From contig PNAS01000079.1 in assembly GCA_003169695.1 (NCBI GenBank), positions 1-45,826 on the forward strand: 45,826 nucleotides of DNA. Reading direction: 5' to 3'. A model generated the notes under the pieces. That model saw only the letters and a program-made list of their open reading frames with translations, did not search any database and had not been told where the DNA came from. A program made the position numbers and the translations under genes. This document shows, piece by piece, positions 26,557 through 34,628 of the stretch (position 1 is its first letter; the number at the start of each line of letters is the position of its first letter). This DNA is from Spartobacteria bacterium (GTDB lineage: Bacteria; Verrucomicrobiota; Verrucomicrobiia; Chthoniobacterales; UBA10450).

Positions 26557-28668
26557 CTACCAGATCCGCACCCGATCTTTTGGATCGACAAAGAGCTTCT
26601 CGCCGGGCTTCACGCTGAACGCGTCGTACCATGCGTCAATATTTCGCACCACGCCGTTGACCCGGTACTGCCGCGGCGAGTGGGGATCGCTTACCACCTG
26701 CCTGCGAATCGCATCATCGCGCAGCTTGCCGCGCCAGGCCTGTGCCCAACCCAGGAACACACGTTGCTCGCCCGTTAAACCGTCGATTACCGGCGCGGGC
26801 TTGCCTTTAAGCGAAGTGCGATAGGCATCGACTGCGAGCGTTAGTCCGCCCAGATCGGCGATGTTCTCGCCCATCGTCAGTTCGCCATTTACCTTAGCGT
26901 CGGGCAACGGCTCGAAATTCGAGTACTGAGCGCCTAGCACCGCCGCGCGCGCCTCGAAGGTCTTTGCGTCCTCGGCCGTCCACCAGTCATGCAGTTTTCC
27001 TTCCGCATCGAACTTGCGGCCCTGATCGTCGAAGCCGTGAGTCAGCTCGTGACCAATAACACCGCCGATCGCACCGTAGTTAATCGCGGCGTCGGCGTTA
27101 GCATCGAACATCGGCGGCTGAAGGATGCCGGCGGGGAAGACGATGTCGCGCAATGAGCCGTTATAGGCATCGTTGGTCTGTGGCGTCATACCCCAGTCGG
27201 CCATATCGACCGGTCCCGGCAAACGTTGGACATAGAACGCCCAATCCGCCGCCGCGGCGCGGCACACGTTGCCGACCAGGTCGTCATCGCGGATCTCGAC
27301 CGTAGCATAATCGCGTGCCTTATCCGGATAGCCTACTTTGATGTGGTAAGTGTCGAGCTTCTTGAGTGCTTCAATCTTGGTTGCTTTACCCATCCAATCG
27401 AGGCTTTGGATGCGCGCATGCATTGCCACCTTCAAATTCGCGACCAGCTCTTCGATCTTCGCTTTCGCCGCCGCCGGAAAATATTTTGCGCTGTAGAGTT
27501 GGCCTACCGCCCAGCCGAGGTTCCCGAACCTATCGTAACGATCTCCCGCGCCATAATCGCCGCCGCTCACCGCATGCACCCCGCGCTTCCAGCGCACCTG
27601 TTGCTCCTTCTGCCCCGAAAGCGTCTTGTTCCGCATCTCGAACAAGGCGGCGCCAAATGCTTTCGAGAGGTAAGGCGCAGCATGGTCCGCGATGTTGAAC
27701 GCCTGCCATGCCCGCAAAGTTTCCACCGGCGTCTCCGCATAGATCGACGCGATCTTCGGGAACGCCGACTTCTCCGCGACAATCACGCGATCGATCTTTT
27801 CCAGTCCTGCCTGCGCAAGAAACGGTCGCCACGCGAAGTTCGGCGCCAGCGCTTCGAGCTCCGCGATAGACATCGCATTGTAAGTCGCGATCGGATCACG
27901 CTGCTGCGTTTTCGTCCAGCTCGCCTCCGCGATCTTCGTTTCGAAAGCGATGATCTCAGTCGCGCGCGCGTCCCCCTCCGGCCAATTGAGCAGATGCAGC
28001 AATTGCGAGACATAAGTTTGATACTTCCCTTTCTGCGCCGCGAATTCCGGCTTCAGGTAATAGTCGCGATCGGGCAGTCCAACTCCCTGTTGACCAAGGT
28101 ACACGGCATAACGCTTCGGCTCTTTCGCATCCACATCGATCCCCGCTCCGAAGATCCCGCCGTGGAAATCCGCATTCTGCCTTCCCATCATTGCCGCCAA
28201 CACCTCGCGCGTCTTCGCCGATTGGATTTCTGACAACTTGTCCTTGAGAGCCGAAGCGCCCGCCTTCTCGATTCGCGCTTCGTCCATGAACGATTTGTAG
28301 AAAGCGCCCACCTTGCCCTCGGTCGTTGCCGGCTTTTGCTCCGCTTTCTTCGCCGTTTCTCCGATGAGGTCGTGCAGCCGCTGCTCGGTCGCGTCCGTCA
28401 TCGCAAGCCGCAGGCTGTAGGCCGGCTTGTCAGCCGGGATTTGCACGCGATCCAGCCACGCGCCGTTCGCGTAGCGAAAGAAATCGTCGCCCGGTTTCTT
28501 CGCCATGTCCGCGCCCGCGCTATCGAATCCCCAGCTCCCGTATTGTGGTCTGGCGGCATCGCTTGCGCCTTCCGCGGAGCTTGCGGGCTTCGTGGGCTCA
28601 GCGTTTGTGGTTGAGATAGTGAAGGATCCCGTCAACAAGAAAACGTATGAAGCGAACGGTGATTTCAT
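26557..28668 (-). CDS. pepO: M13 family zinc metallopeptidase (neprilysin-like, PepO type)
   Basis: 703-residue secreted peptidase that cuts small peptides. A signal peptide is present (MKSPFASYVFLLTGSFTIST). The zinc site is H540-E-L-T-H544 with third ligand E601 in GENIADLGGL and D605 assisting. Other M13 segments seen: YGAIGGVIGHE, NAYYN-type TNDAYNGSLRDIVFPAGILQ, and the C-terminal FSVKPGEKLFVDPKDRVRIW. Length and termini are complete. It is probably periplasmic or extracellular. It converges with the small exported protein gene upstream in coordinates. Confidence 0.95.
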   Translation of the reverse strand: MKSPFASYVFLLTGSFTISTTNAEPTKPASSAEGASDAARPQYGSWGFDSAGADMAKKPGDDFFRYANGAWLDRVQIPADKPAYSLRLAMTDATEQRLHDLIGETAKKAEQKPATTEGKVGAFYKSFMDEARIEKAGASALKDKLSEIQSAKTREVLAAMMGRQNADFHGGIFGAGIDVDAKEPKRYAVYLGQQGVGLPDRDYYLKPEFAAQKGKYQTYVSQLLHLLNWPEGDARATEIIAFETKIAEASWTKTQQRDPIATYNAMSIAELEALAPNFAWRPFLAQAGLEKIDRVIVAEKSAFPKIASIYAETPVETLRAWQAFNIADHAAPYLSKAFGAALFEMRNKTLSGQKEQQVRWKRGVHAVSGGDYGAGDRYDRFGNLGWAVGQLYSAKYFPAAAKAKIEELVANLKVAMHARIQSLDWMGKATKIEALKKLDTYHIKVGYPDKARDYATVEIRDDDLVGNVCRAAAADWAFYVQRLPGPVDMADWGMTPQTNDAYNGSLRDIVFPAGILQPPMFDANADAAINYGAIGGVIGHELTHGFDDQGRKFDAEGKLHDWWTAEDAKTFEARAAVLGAQYSNFEPLPDAKVNGELTMGENIADLGGLTLAVDAYRTSLKGKPAPVIDGLTGEQRVFLGWAQAWRGKLRDDAIRRQVVSDPHSPRQYRVNGVVRNIDAWYDAFSVKPGEKLFVDPKDRVRIW

Positions 28669-28968
28669 GGTCAGCAGATTAACGCAGGCAAAAATGGACA
28701 GGCAAACAGATTCGCCGCTTTCTTGAGCGAGGTGGTTTCTTTAGACAACCTTTCTCTGAGTATAAACTATTCCTGATCCGGGTCTCGGCGGTGCTGCCCG
28801 TGATGGTCATCTCGGCGTTGCGCCGGCGTTTGAAACACTGTTCAAGGTGGAAGATGACGAAGATGACCGGGAGCACGAGTCCGACAACCCTGAGTGTGGT
28901 CCGTTAGGGAACTCGTGCGACATCATCTCCAGGCTCGCTTCACTCATGATCCCTGCTATACCGAAGCC
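28669..28968. other. gene-free stretch
   Basis: About 300 bp between the divergent M13 peptidase and channel-like gene. It should contain both promoters, but I see no clear -35/-10 pair. A forward frame through 28800-28980 reads an acidic stretch but lacks a start and is not supported as a gene. The part near 28676-28720 (GATTAACGCAGGCAAAAATG) resembles the low-information spacer near 16595, probably degraded sequence. Confidence 0.4.
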
Positions 28969-29622
28969 ATGGCGATGAGTCAGATCGACCGACCGGAGCC
29001 ACGCTGGCAGGTGATCCTTGCGCTCCTTGCGGTCACTGGCATTTACCTGGCGCTGCCGAGAGAGTTGATCCTCGGACCCACTTGGCTGCTGCCGGTTCTG
29101 GTCGTGATGCTGCTGGCCCCGACCGTGTTCGCGCACCGGACGGGCCGCCATTCGCTGAACCATGTTTTAGGTATTGTGATCGGTGCAATCATTACGTTGG
29201 GCCTCATCGCATCGGTGGTCCTGCTCGTCATCACTCTCCCGGGAAAGAAGGAGCCGCCGCTGGCACTTTTGCGCTCGGGCGGAGCGTTGTGGATGACTAA
29301 CGTCCTGGTGTTCGCGCTTTGGTATTGGCGGCTGGACGGCGGTGGTCCGAGGGAACGTGAGGCGCGACACGAGTTCGGCAGCCGCAGCTTTGTTTTTCCG
29401 CAGATGCAAATCGAAAAAATTGAGCGCACGAGATTTGGGGTTGACGGATGGCGCCCGGGATTTGTGGACTATCTCTTTGTCGCCTTCACTACCAGTTCCA
29501 CCTTTGGCCCGACGGATGCGCCGCTCCTGACTCATTGGGCAAAACTTCTCGCTATGACTCAGGTTTTGATCTCGCTTACAATCGTGGTGCTTCTGATCTC
29601 GCGTGCCGTCGGCGTGTTATAG
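28969..29622 (+). CDS. membrane protein with ion-channel-like pore region
   Basis: 217 residues from ATG 28969 (28975 is also possible; the frame is open to GTG 28894). Helices at about residues 15-32, 37-55, 70-92 and 112-122 are followed by a hydrophilic segment with charged Arg/Glu. The C-terminal FVDYLFVAFTTSSTFGPTDA-PLLTHWAK, then LAMTQVLISLTIVVLLISRAV, has the pore helix-filter-inner helix pattern of two-TM potassium channels, with TFGPTD in place of the canonical TVGYGD. It may belong to the DUF1345-type membrane proteins. It could be a channel with a changed filter or a non-channel relative. Confidence 0.7.
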   Translation: MAMSQIDRPEPRWQVILALLAVTGIYLALPRELILGPTWLLPVLVVMLLAPTVFAHRTGRHSLNHVLGIVIGAIITLGLIASVVLLVITLPGKKEPPLALLRSGGALWMTNVLVFALWYWRLDGGGPREREARHEFGSRSFVFPQMQIEKIERTRFGVDGWRPGFVDYLFVAFTTSSTFGPTDAPLLTHWAKLLAMTQVLISLTIVVLLISRAVGVL

Positions 29623-29699
29623 CAGCGGTTTTGCAGAGAGTACGCGTCTCCAACCGATTGTAACATGATTCACCCAGGACCATTCAAGAGTCCGCCGCC

Positions 29700-30347
29700 A
29701 TGAATGTGTTTGTCACTGGCGGGACCGGCTACATGGGCAGCAGGTTAATTCCGTTGCTGGTCCAGCGCGGCCATGAAGTCAAAGCGCTGGTGCGCGAGGG
29801 ATCGGAGACGAGGCTGCCGGTTGGAACCACCTCTGTCGTGGCCGATCCGTTGCGGATGGATTCTTACACCGAGCAGGTGCGAAGCGCGGATACGTTCGTG
29901 CACTTGATCGGTGTGGTGCACCCGAGCCCGGCGAAGGCGAAGGAGTTTCGGGAGATCGACTTGGTCTCGGTGCAAGTGGCGGTGAAGGCGGCGCGCCATG
30001 CTGGGATTGGGCATTTCATTTATCTAAGTGTGGCGCAACCGGCAAAGATGATGCAGGCCTTTATCGCTGTGCGAAGCGAAGGCGAAAGGATGATTTGCGA
30101 AAGCGGGATGCCAGCGACGTTCGTCAGGCCATGGTACGTCCTCGGGCCGGGCCATCGCTGGGCCTATGTGCTCCTGCCGTTCTATTGGGTCTGTGAACGG
30201 CTGCCCGCGACGAGGGAATCGGCGCACCGGCTGGGACTGGTTACCGTCTCGCAAATGCTCGATACCTTGGTGTGGGCGGTGGAAAATCCGGCGGACGGGG
30301 TTCGGATTTTAGATGTGCCGAAGATTCGGAAATTAGCGGAAGGATGA
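29700..30347 (+). CDS. atypical SDR / NAD(P)H-binding epimerase-like protein
   Basis: 215-residue Rossmann protein starting MNVFVTGGTGYMGSRLIPLL with the TGGTGYMG nucleotide-binding motif. The usual active-site YxxxK is not evident (the segment around residues 112-135 reads FIYLSVAQPAKMMQAFIAVR), so it belongs with the atypical or NmrA-like SDRs. RPWYVLGPGHRW follows, a segment common in this group. It is shorter than typical extended SDRs (about 300). Its role, whether redox sensor, reductase or epimerase, is not determined. A MITE-like element begins 9 bp after its stop. Confidence 0.78.
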   Translation: MNVFVTGGTGYMGSRLIPLLVQRGHEVKALVREGSETRLPVGTTSVVADPLRMDSYTEQVRSADTFVHLIGVVHPSPAKAKEFREIDLVSVQVAVKAARHAGIGHFIYLSVAQPAKMMQAFIAVRSEGERMICESGMPATFVRPWYVLGPGHRWAYVLLPFYWVCERLPATRESAHRLGLVTVSQMLDTLVWAVENPADGVRILDVPKIRKLAEG

Positions 30348-30356
30348 GGGCAGCTT

Positions 30357-30512
30357 GTCATCCCGAGTCGCGCAGACGACGAGGGACCTCACACTCGGTC
30401 ATAACGCTTCCGCGAGGCCTTAGGCGTTCATACCAGGTCGCGCGCAATATGTTTCGGGTGACGCAATCTGCAGTTGTGAGGTCCCTCGCCGTCTGACGCG
30501 GCTCGGGATGAC
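30357..30512. repeat. MITE-like inverted-repeat element, copy 2 (well preserved)
   Basis: A 156-bp non-coding unit with near-perfect inverted arms of about 37 bp. The left arm begins GTCATCCCGAGTCGCGCAGA and continues CGACGAGGGACCTCACA (30357-30393). The right arm, read in reverse, begins GTCATCCCGAGCCGCGTCAG and continues ACGGCGAGGGACCTCACAA. The arms differ by two substitutions and one indel. The 80-bp centre shows no coding frame. A degraded relative lies at 14877-14990. No transposase is present, so mobility, if any, would be in trans. Confidence 0.85.
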
Positions 30513-30541
30513 ATGCAGTTCCGATGTCGCACTAGCTAGGT

Positions 30542-31852
30542 TCAGAGGGTCTTGAGGTATTCGAGTAAGTCATGCTTTTGATCGGCGGTTAAAGCGGTGC
30601 CGTAGTTATGGCCGGCATTGGAATTGCCGCGGCTCGAGGTATCGAAGAGATAGGGGCCGGCATCGGTGTAGCCCAACTGAGTGGCGTCGTAATCCCGGGA
30701 ACCGCGGTGAAACGTTTTGGCGCGTTGCGCAGGTGGGGTGAGCAGCTCTTGCATCGTGCGCACCGAACCGTTGTGTAGATACGGAGACCGAGCCCAAACT
30801 CCATCCATGCTCGCCGCCGAATATTTTCCTGTGCTGCGAAGGCCTTCCTCTTTCGATGGCTGATAGCCGGTGGCTTCAAGTTCAGCGAGGAATTTGTTGA
30901 ACCGAGCAGCCTGCTCCTTCGTGAAAAGCTCCGCGCGATGCGGATCCGTGCCGACTTCGGCGACGGAATAGAGGCGCTTGTCGCTTTCGGCCCCGCCGTG
31001 GCAGGAGACACAATTGGCGGTGTTGTGCGCCGCGCCGCGTTTCGCCGCTGCTTGGTCGAGCTGGTCGGGAATGTGAAGCGCCGCGCGCATGTTGTGAAAA
31101 AGCTTCAGAATCGAATGCGAGAAAGCGGCGAGGTCTTTTTCGTGTTCGAGGATTTCATCATCCAGAACCAACGCGCCCGGCTCGATTTGATGTAATGCAC
31201 CTGGCTCGACATCTTTCGAACCGAAGGGGTCGGCCTTCATCTCCGTTGCGATTTTTTCTTTCTGCCGCTCCCATTCGTTAGCCAGGAGTTCTTGCGTGCT
31301 TTCACCGGCGTCTGGATCGACCGACGCCAGATAGGCACTGGCGAAGCGTTTCATGTTTGCCGGATCGGCCGTGCGAAAGGTCGCGAGGATCACCACGCCG
31401 AAGAATGCCTCGGCGTCGAAATGACTGGTCGCGCCCAGGACACGAACAGGCGCGGCACCTTCTAAAGAGTGAATCTCGGCAACATGACATGCGGCGCAGT
31501 TCAAGCCTACGGCGCGCAAGCTGCCCAGGTGCTGCACTTCGTCCTTTCGGGAGAAGCCGATCGGCCAGCCAAAATCGGAATCTGGGATTAGCCCGAGATA
31601 AGTCAGGTCCTCGCGTGGAAACAGATCGGGATAGATCTTGATGAAGGCCCGCAGGACGGGCTCGGGCCCGACTTCGGTGCTCATCGATCCGTGCAGGAAG
31701 AAGTTGAGGTCTTCCGAAGTCCATTTCGGAACCTGGGCAGTGTCGATACCAACGGATTTCTTCTGTTCAGCAAGACAATCGTGGATCGCAGTCACCGCGC
31801 TTAATACTGCTACAAGGACCGCTATACCTCGACGGAAGTGACAAGGTTTCAT
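30542..31852 (-). CDS. secreted di-heme c-type cytochrome, cytochrome c peroxidase/RoxA-like
   Basis: 436 residues. A signal peptide (MKPCHFRRGIAVLVAVLSAV, then TAIHDCLA) exports it to the periplasm. Two haem sites are visible: C119-x2-C122-H123 (CAACH) and C281-x2-C284-H285 (CVSCHGG). The C-terminal SMDGVWARSPYLHNGSVRTM segment is typical of di-heme peroxidase-like proteins. Candidates are a MauG/CcpA-type peroxidase or a RoxA-like oxygenase; I cannot separate these by eye. It is probably a periplasmic electron-transfer or oxidase enzyme. No partner gene is adjacent. Confidence 0.85.
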   Translation of the reverse strand: MKPCHFRRGIAVLVAVLSAVTAIHDCLAEQKKSVGIDTAQVPKWTSEDLNFFLHGSMSTEVGPEPVLRAFIKIYPDLFPREDLTYLGLIPDSDFGWPIGFSRKDEVQHLGSLRAVGLNCAACHVAEIHSLEGAAPVRVLGATSHFDAEAFFGVVILATFRTADPANMKRFASAYLASVDPDAGESTQELLANEWERQKEKIATEMKADPFGSKDVEPGALHQIEPGALVLDDEILEHEKDLAAFSHSILKLFHNMRAALHIPDQLDQAAAKRGAAHNTANCVSCHGGAESDKRLYSVAEVGTDPHRAELFTKEQAARFNKFLAELEATGYQPSKEEGLRSTGKYSAASMDGVWARSPYLHNGSVRTMQELLTPPAQRAKTFHRGSRDYDATQLGYTDAGPYLFDTSSRGNSNAGHNYGTALTADQKHDLLEYLKTL

Positions 31853-32013
31853 CGACGGGCGATTTTATGAAGCCATTCGGAATTTGTAAAGCGCTGCCAC
31901 AACGCACGCGATACTAGCTTGGAGGCAGACAAGGCGAACGCCCCCCGCCTCGGCCGTTATAGACCGCCGCTCCAGGAAGAATCCAAGGCCGTAGTAACGC
32001 CAAGGGCTGCTGG

Positions 32014-32610
32014 CTAGCGCGGTCCGCTTTCCTCGATCTCTATCAGGACCGGCGCATACTTTTCGCTGACGTGGTGAAACGACTTGAAGAGCAAGAAGTA
32101 AAACGACACCACTACGACAAGGAGTACGCCAGCGGTGCCATAGTGGTGGGAACGCAGCCGTTCCCCTCGTGGGAAGAATGCAATCAGTCCGAAAATGCTC
32201 AGCACGACTATAACGCCGTCGAAGCTCGCGCGTTGCCAGTAGCTTCCACCGAGGTTCAGCCACATCCCGAACTCATCGAATGTGAGACCCATGGCGAAGC
32301 CGTAAAGCAGCGCGCAGATGCCCTTCTGCCACAGGTTCAGGGACGCGAAAAGCAAAACAGCGGCAACCGCGGAGAGCAGAAAAATCCCGTAGTTAAGGTG
32401 ATGCACATGAGTACCGCCTGCGTGGAAGAAGAGGTTGGGCATGCGACGTGTCATGATCAGGATCACGATCACGCGTGAGCCGATAAAGGTGAGCAGGAAC
32501 GCGATAAAAGTAAGACGGGCAAGATGCCGTGTGGGCGAAGGAGGGATGTGGATGTGTTGGTTGCGCGGCAGAAGGTGCCATCGAACCAGGAGATTCCGGA
32601 AGCTCGCCAT
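32014..32610 (-). CDS. integral membrane protein of unknown function
   Basis: 198 residues with five or six membrane helices. Distinctive motifs are HAGGTHVHHLNYGIFLL (three histidines at a helix start) and LTFDEFGMWLNLGGSYWQRA, a pattern I recall in an uncharacterised family of bacterial membrane proteins with a His-rich loop and an acidic DEF motif, perhaps metal or lipid binding. The start is ATG 32610. It lies 3 bp after the stop of the M24 peptidase gene (32614) on the same strand, so the two are probably one transcript. Confidence 0.75.
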   Translation of the reverse strand: MASFRNLLVRWHLLPRNQHIHIPPSPTRHLARLTFIAFLLTFIGSRVIVILIMTRRMPNLFFHAGGTHVHHLNYGIFLLSAVAAVLLFASLNLWQKGICALLYGFAMGLTFDEFGMWLNLGGSYWQRASFDGVIVVLSIFGLIAFFPRGERLRSHHYGTAGVLLVVVVSFYFLLFKSFHHVSEKYAPVLIEIEESGPR

Positions 32611-32613
32611 CGG

Positions 32614-33936
32614 TTACTGTGGTTTCAAAATCGGAACAATGTCGGTCTGAATCGGCTGACCGGTAACTTCGATATCCTTTTCTGCGACATAGACATCGAT
32701 CTCGGAACGGACACCGAATTTACCCTCGAGGTAAATGCCGGGCTCGATGGAGAAGGCAATGCCGGGGATGAGGCGGCGCGAATCGCGGGTTTCGAAGTTA
32801 TCGATATTGACGCCGTTGCCGTGCACTTCTTCGCCAATGGAGTGCCCGGTCCGGTGGGTAAACTGTTCACCGTAGCCTGCATGTTGGATGACACCGCGCG
32901 ACACGTCGTCGATTTCCGCGCCGCGGATCGACTTCCTCGCGCGCACGTTCCTGCGCACAAAGTCGACAGCCGCATCGCGTGCTTCGCGCACAATGTTGAA
33001 AATGCGAGTAAATTCTTCCGGCACGCTTTCGCCGACGTAACCGGTCCAGGTCTGATCAGTGTAGACTGCGCCTGGCTTCTTCAACTTGGAGGCCACGTCG
33101 AGCAGGACGAAGTCGCCGCGTTTGATGGACTGGGTTACTTCGCGCGTCGGGGCATAGTGCGGATCAGCGGCGTTTGCGTTGACCGCGACAATGGGCTGCT
33201 CGGGTAGCATGCCTTCTTCGTCCCAGCGGCGGGCGATGAATTGCTGGATGTCGTATTCAGTAATGGCCTCACCGGCGCGGATGCGTCGCGCAATTTCGGC
33301 GAAGGCTTCCATGATGATGCGGTGCGTCTTGTCGGAGGCCTCGATGTGCGACTGCTTTTGCGCGGGCGTCCAGACAGCTTCGAACTGCTGGACCAGCTCG
33401 GCGCTCGTGACGGGCTCGGCGCCACAGGAGCGGACGAGTTCAATCGTGCCGGCATCGACACGCGATATGTACGGGATGTCGTTCATCGGCGAATACTGCA
33501 TCGCGATGCGGGGCGATTTGTGGTCGGACTTCGTCTTGCCAGATGCAGGCGACACAACTGGCGCGGCAGAAGAGAGAGTTTCGCGGAGGTGGGAGTGCTG
33601 TTCCTGCCAGCCACGGTAGACGAGGCGTTTCCCGGGCAGAGCATCGAGTTTGGAGCGCTCGATCGAATGCACAATCTTCGTCGGCTCGCCGGACGCAGGG
33701 ATGTAGTAGAACCAGCGGCGCGATCCGGAAGCGTGCTCGCCTAGCATGAGAATCCGAGGAGCGAGGGAATCGCTCCCGCGGAAATCATAGAAGAGCCAGC
33801 CGTCAAGTTTCGCGGCGCGCAGGGCTGTCTGGATTTCCGCAACACGCTGGGCGGGGGTTGGGTCGGCGCGCATGGGTGAGGGGAAGATGGAGAAAAGGAG
33901 GAGCGCCGCCAGAAAGAAGTGTTGGGTTGGTTTCAT
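32614..33936 (-). CDS. secreted M24 family Xaa-Pro peptidase
   Basis: 440 residues: signal peptide MKPTQHFFLAALLLFSIFPSP, a creatinase-type N-terminal domain, then the pita-bread M24 catalytic domain. The expected metal ligands are all present in order: Asp in FVLLDVASK, Asp in AVYTDQTWTG, His in HRTGHSIGEEVHG, Glu in FSIEPGIY and Glu in VRSEIDVYV. It should remove N-terminal residues before proline, outside the cytoplasm. Most aminopeptidase P enzymes are cytoplasmic, so the signal peptide is noteworthy. The membrane protein gene follows after 3 bp. Confidence 0.9.
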   Translation of the reverse strand: MKPTQHFFLAALLLFSIFPSPMRADPTPAQRVAEIQTALRAAKLDGWLFYDFRGSDSLAPRILMLGEHASGSRRWFYYIPASGEPTKIVHSIERSKLDALPGKRLVYRGWQEQHSHLRETLSSAAPVVSPASGKTKSDHKSPRIAMQYSPMNDIPYISRVDAGTIELVRSCGAEPVTSAELVQQFEAVWTPAQKQSHIEASDKTHRIIMEAFAEIARRIRAGEAITEYDIQQFIARRWDEEGMLPEQPIVAVNANAADPHYAPTREVTQSIKRGDFVLLDVASKLKKPGAVYTDQTWTGYVGESVPEEFTRIFNIVREARDAAVDFVRRNVRARKSIRGAEIDDVSRGVIQHAGYGEQFTHRTGHSIGEEVHGNGVNIDNFETRDSRRLIPGIAFSIEPGIYLEGKFGVRSEIDVYVAEKDIEVTGQPIQTDIVPILKPQ

Positions 33937-34067
33937 TTAGCGAGTTAGTGATCTGGTGATTCAGCGAATGGGGAAAGGAGGGATCATGAGGATGAGTGAT
34001 TACGAGAATAAGCTGGGCGATTTGCTTTGGGCAATGCGGATACGAGCCGAGGCGTGTAATGTTGGTG

Positions 34068-34523
34068 ATGTCAGATCCACGAAACGTTGCGCACGATAAG
34101 AAGGTTACGCAGGAGAAACATCACAAGAACATGGAGGCCGCCGCCCCGGCAGCGAAGCGCGCCGCGCGAGGCAAGAAGGTGACGGCGGGGGAAAGCGAAA
34201 AAGAGGCAGGCGAGAGTGTGCGGGCGCTGGAAGCTCCAAAAGCCGAGCAAAGACCGAACGATCTGGAAAAGTCTGTTGCGATTCTCTCGAAGCTCAAGGA
34301 GATGGAATTCCATTCGCGCGGAAATATCGAGACGCTCGCGCAATTGACGTTGACGATCGAAGAAGAACTTAAGCAGGGCGAATTTTCGGAACCGATCGGC
34401 GCTCTGTATTCCGCGCAAGACGCGTTTCACTCGAAGGTCGCGGCACTCATCGAGGCGTATGAGGCAAAGTGCGAAGAGCTGAAGGGGCCCGGCCTGAAGG
34501 GCAGCAGCGAATCAGCAAATTAG
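34068..34523 (+). CDS. hypothetical coiled-coil protein
   Basis: 151 residues from ATG 34068 (the frame is open to 33996; GTG and ATG codons between make the start uncertain). The N-terminus is basic and Ala/Lys-rich (AHDKKVTQEKHHKNMEAAAP, then AAKRAARGKKVTAGESEKEA). The rest is predicted helical: LEKSVAILSKLKEMEFH, then NIETLAQLTLTIEEELKQGE and FHSKVAALIEAYEAKCEEL. No membrane segment or known domain. Its composition suggests a DNA- or RNA-associated or scaffold protein, but this is a guess. Confidence 0.6.
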   Translation: MSDPRNVAHDKKVTQEKHHKNMEAAAPAAKRAARGKKVTAGESEKEAGESVRALEAPKAEQRPNDLEKSVAILSKLKEMEFHSRGNIETLAQLTLTIEEELKQGEFSEPIGALYSAQDAFHSKVAALIEAYEAKCEELKGPGLKGSSESAN

Positions 34524-34537
34524 GGATTAAGACGATC

Positions 34538-34566
34538 GATCACGGGCACGAGCGGGAGCAGGAATA
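34538..34566. repeat. degenerate 29-bp direct repeat, copy B
   Basis: GATCACGGGCACGAGCGGGA followed by GCAGGAATA. It matches the copy at 25148-25176 with a few substitutions and lies 14 bp after the coiled-coil gene stop. A CAGGAATAGAAA tail follows. Confidence 0.45.
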
Positions 34567-34628
34567 GAAACAGTAGGGGATTAGGCCTCAATTGCTCTAG
34601 CGCTCGAAAGGACGATAGTCCCCGGCTT

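Noticed and set aside
27226..28233. 335-codon frame opposite the M13 peptidase
   Set aside because: Shadow of a full-length peptidase; Arg-rich and without domains.
28800..28980. Acidic forward frame in the gap before the channel-like gene
   Set aside because: No start codon upstream and no recognisable family; could be a relic.
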